This document shows positions 54,482-64,000 of a stretch of 64,000 nucleotides of DNA, one piece after another; position 1 is the stretch's first letter; each line of letters begins with the position of its first letter. This DNA comes from Blattamonas nauphoetae (lineage: Eukaryota > Preaxostyla > Oxymonadida): assembly GCA_033064195.1 (NCBI GenBank), contig JARBJD010000231.1, positions 1-64,000 on the forward strand, written 5' to 3'. The position numbers and the translations under genes were made by a program. The notes beneath the pieces are model-generated. The model was not told the DNA's origin. It ran no database searches and saw only the letters and a list, made by a program, of their open reading frames with translations.

Positions 54482-55643
54482 GAGACCTCAAGAAAAAAAA
54501 CATTCCTTTGATCGAACGTCACACATTAACATGATGTTAATGAACGATAATACTCTCGACATTGATAGTACCACATACTTTTGCATTGCAGTGAATTGGA
54601 TCCAATTGTATTTTCCGTTTTCTTGTATCTTCCAGCACCTTGAGTATTGTCACAATTGTTCTTGCTTCAAGTGAATTCCTTCGCCGTTACCTTATTCCCT
54701 ATTGTCGTAAAAAAGATGTGTCTTGGGATCTCAATGCTTGGTTTCATGTTTTTATCCTTGCACATCCACTAATGAGGTTTACTATCTTTCCATTCATAAT
54801 TCCTCCAGAGCTATAGCTAGCTGTTTTCTTCCCACGGCATGCGAATCAATCGCCGATGAACCTGCTATTGCACGAGTATTCCTCGTTCTTGCCAACTATT
54901 TCTTCAACGCTGCCTGTTGTCTCATCGTTATGCAATGGTCTCAACTTGTTCATCGACAACGACAAAAAAGGAAAAGGGCACTGGCCATTATTGCTGTTTG
55001 TGACATCATTTTTTGTGTTGTGATACCGGTTATCCTGGTGATCATCGTGAACAGTCTTGACTCTCGATACGCGTCTGCTCATGCGGTTTTTGTCAAAATT
55101 GAACTGACTTATTGCATGGTAAACAATATCTTGATTGCACTTTTGTTCCTTATATACGGATCAACTGCTCAGATCATCCTAAAACGTCTCTCCCAACGTA
55201 AACAAAACAACCCCCTCTTAACACTATCAAAACAAGATTCCCCTCGTTGGATCCTCGCCAAACATCTTCTTCAAGTCATCTTTTCAGTGACCATTTTCAC
55301 TGTCAGGGCAGCGTTATTCATGGTTTTCGTTTTTGTCCCAACAACCAAATTCTATGTTGGATTTGTAAACCTTCTCAAAGACGGTATCGGTGATTGCATT
55401 TTAACGGTGATTCTGCTATTTTTGAACGTACCCGTCCAACGCGAAAGAAAGAAGAAAGACAACATCGATTCATCATCGTTGAATCAGAGCCTCCTCGACA
55501 ATTCTGAATTATCGATGGGACAAATGGGTACTTCATCAGATGTTTCACGCACAGACGAAATGATATCTTGGCCACCGAGCGCACAGCCAGAACAACCAAG
55601 CAAACAGACAGTTGTGACCATCAGCCAGTCATCACAAGTATGA
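54480..55643 (+). CDS. Multi-span membrane protein, THH1/TOM1/TOM3-like or GPCR-like
   Basis: Frame-checked exons: 54480 (or 54531)-54607, 54636-54776, 54809-55643; 367 or 350 residues. About seven hydrophobic spans: CIAVNWIQLFTLSIVTIVLA, NAWFHVFILAHPLM, VFLVLANYFFNAACCLIVMQ, ALAIIAVCDIIFCVVIPVIL, CMVNNILIALLFLIYG, IFSVTIFTVRAALFMVFVF and a last one ending in LLFLNVPVQ. The third and fourth spans with WSQLVHRQRQKRKR between them recall the THH1/TOM1/TOM3 family, but this is a weak likeness. The cytosolic tail is Ser-rich. If the first ATG (54480) is used it overlaps the CCDC22 start on the other strand; 54531 is the more cautious start. The first intron is only 28 nt. Confidence 0.65.
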
Positions 55644-55971
55644 TATACATTATTCTGGATGATACCCATCTGATCTAACTATTTTGCTATTGCTTGATCA
55701 ATTATATCTCTCGCTGATAGGATCAAGCGGGCTGAGTCTTGATTTTCAGAAAACTCGTGTTTTCTATTTATTTCGCGTTAATTTCACATGTTTCTTCATG
55801 TATCTTCCTTCATAACGACAATTATCTTCAAATCCACTCAATCCAACCGAGTAGTGGCGTCTGTGGATGTCTCAATCTTTTGATGACAATGAAGACTGGC
55901 TGAATGAAATGTAAAGAATGAATAACTGAAGTTCAAGAAAAAAGAAAGAGAATATTGGTGGTAACCGATAA
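55644..55971. other. Convergent intergenic spacer
   Basis: 328 bp between the membrane-protein and SAPS genes; nothing recognisable. Confidence 0.4.
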
Positions 55972-58039
55972 CTAACTCAACGAAAATGATTTCATGAAAT
56001 TTGAGTGATTGGTGGCGATTTCTTCAAAAATCTGGTGTTCGTTTTCTGAATTTGTGCTCATAGCAAATGGATCGATGAGAAACTGTTTCTAGAGGAATCA
56101 AAAATCGAAAACCAAACATTTTCTGTAAAATTCTTCATTCTATGCCTCAGGAGGGCAGTCTCTTCGACATCCCTGTATTCCTGAACAACAGGAGGTGAAC
56201 GTCGTTCAGATTGGAGCATAGTTTCTTTTGCTACTTCAATTTCAACAACTCCATGAATGTATTCCTCCCATCCATCCAATTCAGAGAGCATTTGACTAAG
56301 AAGAACTGGGAGGGTGTTTGTTGGTCGGAGGGTATCGAAATGATTGGTAACTGCATTTGCATTGAAGGTATCGTGAAGTGTTGACGAGATGTCTTCGATC
56401 AGTTGCACGAAATGGATGCAGTATGGATTGAGTGTGATGAAATGTGGCTGAGACTTGTTATTTCGATAAAAATCAACGATTTTCATTGGCAAACGTGAAT
56501 CAAGCAGTAATGATGATTTTAGTGATGGACGGATGAGTGATGGGGGACAAGGTGAAGAATCTGGAACGTTCTTACGATATGTTGGATTTGATGAGAGGAG
56601 GATTGTTTCGAACAATGTGTAAAGTTCTGAGAGGAAGATGGAGGAGGTAGTCTGCTTGAAGAAATAGTCCACAAGATTTGTGAGTGGAGTTGATTCAGTT
56701 TCATCAAATGACGATTGTGGCGTGAGAAATGCACCATCTACAGGAAATCCAGAACGAATCAAACTCGACAAGAACACGACAACTTTGATTGAGAGGCACA
56801 ATGAAAAAAATGAGAATCGGAGTTTAAGAGAAACCTTTGAGTTCATATAATGTGCATCTCGCTGTGGATGACAAATTAGTCGGAGGGACCAGCAGTTTTG
56901 CAGTGAATTGAGGAACATAAGGGAGGATGCTGACCTCCAAAAAAAGTGGGCAATTGTTGACGTCAGAAGTCGAATATTTCTTTCCAGAGGCTAGAAAGAA
57001 CCCAGTCATCACGGTTTCCGCTGTTTCTCGGCGTGTGTTCCAAACGAGATCAATGAGAATTGATACACATTGGATTGATCTTGTCCATCCAATAGAACTT
57101 CGTTCATACTGGTTATCAAGAGCAAAATCTACTATCTTCTTCAGAGAGTCCTCTGAATAGAGTGGCGTGTTAGATTCAGTTTCATCAAGAAGGAGTGACG
57201 GGTGAGTTTGAGAAAAAAGTCCAGTGATGGAGTTGATGATGAATGCGACGTTTCCAGGTGTCTAAATGAATCAAAAAATCATAAAAAGTGTGATGGAGAA
57301 AAAAGTAATCATGCAGTAATGTTTTCGTCTTGTTCGAGTTGAACCAGAAGAAGAGGGATGATTCCACAATCTTTGATCCACTGAAAGTGTTGGTAAAATA
57401 AAACGAATGCACACTTCAGCGAGTGTTTCGTTAGTATTAAGGGAAAACATTGCATTCAGGATGTCTATGGTAAGCTCACAAATTGGAAATGATGAGATAT
57501 GTTTGACAAGAAGTTGGATTCCATCATTCTCACAGAAGGATTTTACATTCTAAATGATATAGAAAAATAAAGTAGAAAATACTTCAGTTACATCACTTTT
57601 AATGAAGCATTGAAGAATGCATCGGAAATTGGTCGCAAAGACAGGGTCGATGTGTGAGTTGTCCTTCATGAATGACAGGACAGGCATCACAAGTTCAATG
57701 TCAGAGATGATATTCAACATCTTCTCAGAAGGTGTAAGGAAAATTTGAGAGGCGACATATGGAATCATATAACGGTAGAGGTCATCGGTTTGAGTTGGGG
57801 CGCGAACACTAAAAGAAACAAGCTGATCGAGGAATTCTTTTTTTTCAATACTGAGAAGGATAGAAAATCGTTGAAATATTGAAGATGCACGACGACATCA
57901 TGAGAATTGAAGAAGAAAACATTGGGAGAATGCTTTGGTCTAATTCTCGGCAATAATCCAAAAACTGGGGGATTTGAAGGATATCCTCCACAGGAAGATC
58001 ACTAAGATCTCCATCAGATGAGGTTTCGTCTTGTTCCAT
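55972..58039 (-). CDS. SAPS-domain protein, PP6 (SIT4) phosphatase regulatory subunit
   Basis: Targets the PP6/Sit4 catalytic subunit. Starts MEQDETSSDGDLSDLPVEDI (58039); a further in-frame stretch upstream has no ATG. Family-like order: a first helical block (QFLDYCRELDQSILPM), then a block like the SAPS signature (YVASQIFLTPSEKMLNIISD with VLSFMKDNSHIDPVFATNF, where family members have LLxLYxFLxxxxPLNPLLASFF), ARM/HEAT-type helices to the end, and FTENKQFLIDPFAMSTNSEN near the C-terminus, like the family's MTxNFIDQ(F)GF box. At least six introns of about 30-70 nt; the final one (GTTTGG...CTCTAG near 56091-56119) is clear, the middle ones were not all fixed. It is divergent from the E2 gene by 53 bp. 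Confidence 0.72.
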
Positions 58040-58092
58040 GGACGAGTTTGTGTATAAAAATAACTTGGGTTCGATCAAATTGTTATCTTGAA

Positions 58093-58883
58093 ATGGTCTG
58101 CTCCCTGTTCAACTGATACTGACGATTATCTTGTTTTCCTTATTCCTGCCTATTTCCTTTTTCAAATGTCCAGATTGGATTGAGAAAGAAAGCTGAAGCT
58201 CAGAAACAAAGAGCGGAAGAACAGGCCCAAGATTCAACAAGCGCGAGTCCAGTCCCTTCACGATGTGCCTCTCCACGAACTCTCCATATTAATAAGGGTA
58301 TTCTATTCACTTATGATTGAATTCTTTCAGACCTGCAGGAACTCCAACTTCCCACCTGTGTCAGAATGAGGGTTTGTTGCCGTTTTACAAACAATTTTTC
58401 AGTTCCCCAAACAAGGAGATGTCCGAAACATTGAATTTATCATCAAAGTGGATGATGGAATGTGGGAAGGAGGCCAATTTCTCTTCCTCGTCACCTATCC
58501 GCCAGTACATTCCTTCTTTTTATAACTTTTCTTCAGACATACAACAACACACCTCCAAAGGTAACATGCAAAACAAAAATCTATCACCCCAACATCGATT
58601 TTGATGGAAGCGTCTGTCTCTCCATTCTCCATGACACAGACTGGACTGCTGCAATGAACACAGACTCCGTCGTCCAGGGACTGTGTTATCTCTTCCATGA
58701 ACCAAACGAAACTGATCCATTGAACAAGGAAGCTGCCCAATTGATGGGACGTGATATCGAGCAATTTAAACGAAGAGTCAGAGACTCGTTTAAGGGAGGG
58801 AACTACTTTGGGTATGCTTCTCGGCTTTTTCTTCATTTTTGTTTAGGCAAGTTTTTGAACGTCAGCCTGTTCGTTACGACTAG
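58093..58883 (+). CDS. NEDD8-conjugating E2, UBE2M/UBC12-like
   Basis: Carries NEDD8 from its E1 to cullins. Frame-checked exons: 58093-58095, 58174-58297, 58331-58371, 58403-58504, 58537-58811, 58847-58883; 193 residues (human UBE2M 183). Exon 1 is the ATG alone. The N-terminal extension MIGLRKKAEAQKQRAEE parallels UBE2M (MIKLFSLKQQKKEEE), followed by INKDLQELQLPTC. UBC core: TPPKVTCKTKIYHPNIDFDG, with active-site Cys in GSVCLSILHDTDW, then QGLCYLFHEPNETDPLNKEA. The HPN motif is intact. The DPLNKEAA segment and the N-terminal extension support UBC12 over other E2s. Introns are 31-35 nt except the first (78 nt). Confidence 0.9.
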
Positions 58884-59340
58884 TCTATTGCGAAGTGCCA
58901 TTGTCTCACGTCTTATTTAGCTCGCAATATCTCTTCTGGTCTTCATTTCACGAAAACATTCATATATCTCCCCATAGTCACGCATTTTCTCTTAAGCTTC
59001 GTGCTTTCTCTGGACTGGCTCCCTGAACAACGCCTCCAAAGATTGGAGTTTCGTCTGTTCAAAGATTTTCAGATCTGAAAACTGATCACGTTTTGATGGT
59101 GAGAGGGAAAGGTGCATATTTTATTGGATAGAGTGGATCAGGAGAGAGGAAGGTGATGAAGATTATTGAATGTGTGGATTTCGTAGAATAGAGATTGATA
59201 GTTCTTCTCTTATACTCCACTTGTCAGTAAAAGTGATGTATCATATCTAGAGTCCTTCATTTTTGGGAGGATGCCCTTGATTGCCAAGATAATTGACGTG
59301 AATGAGTCGGATCTCGATGCTCCAGAATAAGTAACCAACC
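58884..59340. other. Intergenic region, 457 bp
   Basis: Between two plus-strand genes; the RACK1 promoter must lie here. No motif recognised. Confidence 0.4.
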
Positions 59341-60471
59341 ATGGCAACTGCTTCAGACAGCTTTACATCACGTGGCGCTTTCAAGAATCACGGTGACTGG
59401 GTCACATCTATCTGCACCGCCGGAAATCTCGCCATTTCCGCCTCTCGCGGTATTCCTCGACCTCATTTTCATCGCACAGTTGTTCTGCGATATTCAAAGA
59501 AATACTATTCTAATTTTGATCAATTCATTATTATGAGCATTTTCATCTGTTTTGGTTGATTATCACTCCTTTTCTTTCCCTGATCTCACAATTCAGATCG
59601 CAAAGTTTGCATCTGGAATGTGAACGCCCCAGACAGCCAAGACTACATGGTTCCTTTCCGCACCATGACCGGACACAACCATTTCATCCAGGACATGTGC
59701 CTCTCATCCAACGGAAACTACGCCATCACCGCATCCTGGGATAAGACCCTGAGACTCTGGGACCTTGCTCAGCAAAAGACCATCGCCAGCTTCAACGGCC
59801 ACACTAAGGACGTTCTCTCTGTTTCCCTTTCCCGCAACAACCGTCAGATTATCTCTTCCAGTCGCGACAACACCATCAAGCTCTGGAACATCCATGGCGA
59901 ATGCAAATACACCACTCCAGCTTTCCAAGAGTGGGTTACCTGCGTCCGTTTCGGTCTGACTGATGACAACAGCCCCATTGTGTCCTGTGGATATGACCGT
60001 TTCGTCCGTGTTTGGGATCGCAACACATTCCAACCATTGTATGCTATGACTGGTCACACTGGCTTTGTCAACACTCTTGCTATCTCTGCTGATAGCAGTG
60101 TTGTTGCATCTGGTGGCCACGACGGCACGATCATCCTCAACAACATCAAGGAAGGCCAACACATGTTCACCCTCCCAACCAACGACAACATCAACCAACT
60201 CGCCTTCTCACCCAACGACCAGATTCTCGCTTGCGCCGCTGATGGTGGACTCAAGGTCTTCGACTTCTACAAGAAGTCTCTCCTTGCTGACCTGAAATTG
60301 ACCCAAGCTGATCTCATGGACGGTGTTGAAGAGAACGCTGATGCAGTCCTCATCAAGAAGACTCCAAAGTGCACCTCTGTTTGCTTTGCTGTTGATGGAT
60401 CACACATCTATGCTGGATATGCTGATGGATTCATCAGAACATGGAACATCAACACCGCCAAGCTCCAGTAA
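59341..60471 (+). CDS. RACK1: RACK1/Asc1, 40S-bound WD40 scaffold
   Basis: Seven-bladed propeller on the small ribosomal subunit that links translation to signalling. Frame-checked exons 59341-59449 and 59597-60471; 327 residues (human 317). Blades with WD or equivalent ends: DRKVCIWNV, DKTLRLWDL, DNTIKLWNI, DRFVRVWDR, DGTIILNNI, DGGLKVFDF and DGFIRTWNI, with GH-type starts (TGHNHFIQDM, NGHTKDVLSV, TGHTGFVNTL). Strong use of C-ending codons (for example ACC, AAC, GCC) compared with neighbours fits high expression. Its single intron (147 nt) is long for this window. Confidence 0.97.
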
Positions 60472-60536
60472 GCAGACCATCACTTCGTAAAGAAATGTGT
60501 TGGTTAATTTCACATGAAATAACGAAGAAATATCAA

Positions 60537-61220
60537 TCAATAAAATCGTTGGGCTGGATACTGGCTCTGGTTTGGAGGTGGTGCTTGACTCGCATGGTAC
60601 GACTGTTGTCCTCGCCCAAAATCGGGCTGTGCATAGGAAGACATTTGTGGTGGTGGTGGATAACTCATTGGAGGTACTCCCTGATGAAAGTGTGGAGGTT
60701 GCGATTGTGGAGAGGAACGTCTCATTCGTCTGATCGCTGCAAGAAGTGAATATAGCAATGGTCTCAAAGAAGAGATAGGAACATGACAAAAAATACTCTT
60801 CTGTTGTTGTTGAGTCATCCATTCCAAGTTGTTGGCGGAGATATGTCTGATTGAACTGAGATTCCGGTTGCCCGGACTCTGGCGTGAAAACTTGAAGTGA
60901 ATAGTTGTATTCGTGATAGTTCATGTATTCTTCAAGAGGAAAGTTGATTGAGTTGATGATAAGATGAACAATACCTCTGATCAGCTCATTGATAATGAAT
61001 TGGTCATTGCCTGGCTGAGGTCGATCCTTCTGCTCAGTATCATCAAGAGCCTTGAAAATTTCTGCTCTTGCATGAGCTCTCAGTTTCTTCATTGATCCAT
61101 TCTCCTCGAGGGTCTCCTTTAGAGCTTTTAACGGAAGATGAAGGGAATCAAGCGAAATAGAAATTGTATGTCAATTAAATTGAAAAAAGAACCGTCTTTC
61201 AATTGGTCAACTGTGGTCAT
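60537..61220 (-). CDS. CEP20: CEP20/FOR20 (FOPNL), basal body LisH protein
   Basis: Centriolar satellite and basal body protein needed for ciliary assembly. Frame-checked exons: 61220-61193, 61124-60797, 60762-60537; 193 residues (human 174). N-terminus MTTVDQLKDALKETLEENGS then MKKLRAHARAEIFKALDD, colinear with human MATVAELKAVLKDTLEKKGV...LKARIRAEVFNALDD. The LisH-like block is NELIRGIVHLIINSINFPLEEYMNYHEYNYSLQVFTPESG in short pieces, with PESGQPESQFNQTYLRQQLG. The segment GIVHLIINSINFPL is absent from the human protein and could be an unspliced 36-39-nt in-frame intron. The tail is Pro/Gln/Tyr-rich. Its stop lies 65 bp from the RACK1 stop. A MITE lies 54 bp upstream of its ATG. Confidence 0.88.
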
Positions 61221-61274
61221 GCAAACAAGATCGAATGTTTTCTCAAGGAAGATTGAATCCTTGAAATGAAAATA

Positions 61275-61629
61275 CAGGGTGGCCCAGAAGTAGTCTAACC
61301 CTATGGGTCGATCACTTCTCGTCGAACAAATTCCGTTGACACCAATCGTCTTTCTCCTCACTACAATGCTTCTTAATTTCACTTCTTTTCTTTTCACCAC
61401 TGTTTCGTTGATCAACAATCCTTGTCCGCTCAAGAAAGGAGTGTTCAAAAAACGGAGTCAGTCCCGTTTCATGAGATCCATCGAGACTACAGTCGAGGAA
61501 GCACTTGTGAAATGAAAAGAAGGGAAATTTTGAAGCATAGGAAAGAAGAGAAAGACGATTGGGGTCAATTGCGCAAGATCGAAGAAAAGTGATCGACCCA
61601 TACGGTTAGACTACTTCTGGGCCACCCTG
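61275..61629. mobile_element. Mariner-type MITE, 355 bp
   Basis: Perfect or near-perfect terminal inverted repeats CAGGGTGGCCCAGAAGTAGT with CTAACC and ...GGTTAGACTACTTCTGGGCC with ACCCTG, flanked by TA on both sides (61273-61274 and 61630-61631), the target duplication of Tc1/mariner elements. The next bases TATGGGTCGATCACTT are also inverted. No transposase. The arms look almost unmutated, so the insertion is young. Confidence 0.92.
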
Positions 61630-61657
61630 TAAATGACAGTGAGATCGAGCATGACTG

Positions 61658-64000
61658 ATGCACTTTGCCCCAAATCAGATTGAACCTCCATTTTTGTGGT
61701 TGAAGAATATCGTTTTAACTCACAATCTGAGACAAGTTTCTTGTCAGTGCTCCAGCAAGAAAAATCTGTCCAGTGAATCAAACCCAACCTTTTCCAATCA
61801 TAAAAAACAGGACTGGCAAATGATGAAAGATATTACAGAGAATTGGTTTGATAGTAATTCCTACACCAGATTGTTAGAATATGTTTTGCCTCCATCCAGA
61901 ATCGAAGAAATGATTGAAATCCCACTTTGAATGTTTCTTGTTCAGCATTCAAATACTCTCCCTTTCTGAACACACTGTCCCTTCCACAAGCACTTCATCT
62001 GGATAACTCCTCCCAAAGGATTTCAGTGTTGTCGTTGACCTCTCAACTTCCATCACGAAGGAGGATTCCTGGTCCTTCATTCTCCTTCCAGATTCCAGGA
62101 GATGGTGAAGTGGTTGAGAAATCAAATGAGCGACCTAGAAATCCCGTTACACTGTGAGATCAATCTTTGGATTTCTGTTTTTGTGGAAGGAACTGTGAGT
62201 AATCCACGCATAATTTTGATATGGGTACACTTTCGTTCTCATGCCAGACATTGATAAGCAGTATCAAGAGAAGATAACGGGTCTATTTCTTCCCTTTATA
62301 CACATCTTTCATCGTTTTATAGAGTATCAAGAGCTTATCCTAGAACCGAAACGATTACAGAGTTCTCTCCGAAACTATGATCTCAACAGCTATACTTCTC
62401 GCGGTATTCCTCTTTTTGTTCTTAATTTTCTTTTTTGACCATTTACTCTGTATCATTGCTTGGATTCATCTGATACTCGCATTGAACAGATTCTGACATG
62501 AAGAGAAGTGTAGTTCCTCTTGCAGCGTGTGCTACAGCCTTGTCGCGGATGGCCCCTGACGATATTTTGGATGATGTTCATGATATCTTCCATAAATCGT
62601 TGATCAAATTTTATCGCTATGCCAAGAAGAGCAAGTATACATTTTCTCGTTTATTCTATATGCAGATCATGTTCGGAGAATTCTTGGGACGATATTTCCT
62701 ATTATTCATATTATGTTGTGGAATATTTGTTCAAATTAACACAGACCCGTATGATGACTGATTTACACGCTCACTGCATTGGACTCTGCTTTAACTGCTC
62801 TCCTGGTTCCTACTGCCAAAGTTTTGAGAAGTCACGAAATAGTTATCCACATTATTCGAAGGATCTCAACTCATTTATCAACCCAAGAAAAGTGAGTATC
62901 TCCACTCCAAGCTTTTTCTTCAATCTGTTTGAATCCATTGTGAACCCTGAAATCCTCGCTATCATTCATCTTCCTCTTGAGCAGGAACTGACAACATTGG
63001 TACAAGCAGCAGCTAGTGGTGTTAAGGAGAAAACATCTATTTTTCGCTTGAAACATCTCCTACAACCTCTCCAAAAAATTGGAGAATTGTTCAAACCCAA
63101 ATATATCGTTTCATACAAGACTCTGATTCTCAAATTGAAAGACTATCTGACAAGCACATTGGATTTGAATCAAATTTCCAACCAACAGAAGAATGCACCG
63201 TACAAAATCTTGGCTGGAATCGAAACTCTTCTACAGACAATTCAATCTCTCAAACCAGAAGAACTGTCGATCCCCATCCATTTTGATAAAAATATTCTTG
63301 CCCCTGAGCTCTCCCCAATTCCCCGAAAACTCCTTCAGATCGAACTCGAAATATGTCTATTTCACCTGTGCCAACGGATGATGCAAACTGATTCTTTGGA
63401 AAAAAGATTGGCCGCCATTTCCCAGTTCACTCAATCTTTCTGCTCCAATTTTGCTTCCAGTTCCGTCCATGGAGCACCCGTCTATGAACACACTCCACAA
63501 ACATCGTGTCTTATCCACACAACTGGAATGCTTCCAAAACAATTTATTTCTCTTCTTCATCGTACTCGCTTCATTCCATCCATTTTCAATCCACAGACAC
63601 ACTTCCAAATCCTGATAAGGTCGTTCCCAATCCTCCACCGTCTCACACAACTTCCAACATTTGATACTCTATGTGAGCATTCTTCAGCCTTTCCCGCAAC
63701 ACCTTCTCTCTTGAATGGGTTGGGAAAACCTCTCATTACTCAAATTTGGAGCCTGTGTCGGAATCGTTCTGAATCGGAAGAAAAGACGCTCCACGAACAG
63801 CTTGTTGTCTTGTTTTCCCATTGCAATACAAATGATCGTATTGCTTTCTATGATTTAATTGCTGGATGGATGACAGGACTGACATTTGAGAAGGGTGTCT
63901 ACGTCCAAGATGGAAAAGCCCCAAACAATCCGGTTAAATTGAGTGAAGCAATCCCTCTCCTTTCAGAGCTCATTAAATATTCTTTTGAGCCCTTTGATGA
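61658..64000 (+). CDS. N-terminal part of a very large multi-exon protein, possibly USP9X/USP34-type deubiquitinase (partial)
   Basis: The exon from about 62987 to the window end is open (338 codons, continuing): ELTTLVQAAASGVKEKTSIF ... LLQIELEICLFHLCQRMM, then SLEKRLAAISQFTQSF, LLHRTRFIPSIFNPQTHFQI, LITQIWSLCRNRSESEEKTL and HEQLVVLFSHCNTNDRIAFY. In USP9X/USP34-type proteins, a 'xEKRLxxIxxI' helix is followed by an ILxxIF-H-xxxxILxRS-type segment and an 'xLDxIW' helix in the same order; that likeness is the only basis for the name. Earlier exons (pieces at about 61658-61860, 62113-62190, 62260-62395, 62498-62635) are helical and joined by short introns, but starts and junctions are not fixed. 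No catalytic domain is in the window. Confidence 0.45.

Overview
The window is nuclear DNA of a protist, most likely an oxymonad (Preaxostyla; relatives of Monocercomonoides and Blattamonas). Evidence seen directly: very compact gene spacing (31-107 bp between several divergent start codons), GT-AG introns that are mostly 28-80 nt and interrupt most housekeeping genes, and large surface proteins that join beta-helix or Ig-like repeats to a membrane span and a kinase-like tail, plus a SPRY-domain gene. Those protein families are known to be expanded in oxymonads; the placement itself is inference. TAA, TAG and TGA all end genes, so the code looks standard, unlike the UAR-to-Gln code reported for Streblomastix.

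Layout. 1-6847: part of a Polinton-like (capsid-bearing) element, cut by the window's left edge: two tandem capsid-like genes, small basic or hydrophobic virion-type proteins, and a fibre with an S74 self-cleaving chaperone domain. Nearly every gene in it follows a TTTTTATTTTT motif. 6848-10108: gene-poor repeat DNA with a 1.5-kb terminal-inverted-repeat element (8289-9818). 10109-28531: housekeeping block: UGGT (ending in KDEL), CLN3, an IPO5-like importin, a 43-residue membrane ORF, an aldo-keto reductase, a SEH1-like beta-propeller, a SPRY gene and an unknown Ser/Pro-rich protein. 28750-32046: a beta-helix surface protein. 32103-36365: a 4.3-kb Tc1/mariner-IS630 type transposon with about 0.95-kb inverted repeats and a second fold-back element nested in its left arm. 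36428-40660: an NXF1-like mRNA exporter and a protein kinase with two microexons. 40763-50161: a giant receptor-like surface gene with three near-identical 909-bp repeats and two frame breaks. 50810-64000: a NimA-like flavoprotein, a tRNA-like gene, CCDC22, a THH1/TOM1-like membrane protein, a PP6 regulatory (SAPS) subunit, a UBE2M/UBC12-like E2, RACK1, CEP20/FOR20, a mariner-type MITE, and the start of a very large protein that may be a USP9X/USP34-type deubiquitinase.

The host genes do not form one pathway. They cover ER folding control (UGGT), lysosome or endosome traffic (CLN3, CCDC22/Commander), nuclear transport (importin, NXF, SEH1), ubiquitin-like conjugation, translation and signalling (RACK1), the basal body (CEP20) and the cell surface. 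Exon models marked as frame-checked were built by hand from GT-AG sites and keep an open frame from start to stop; no transcript data were available.
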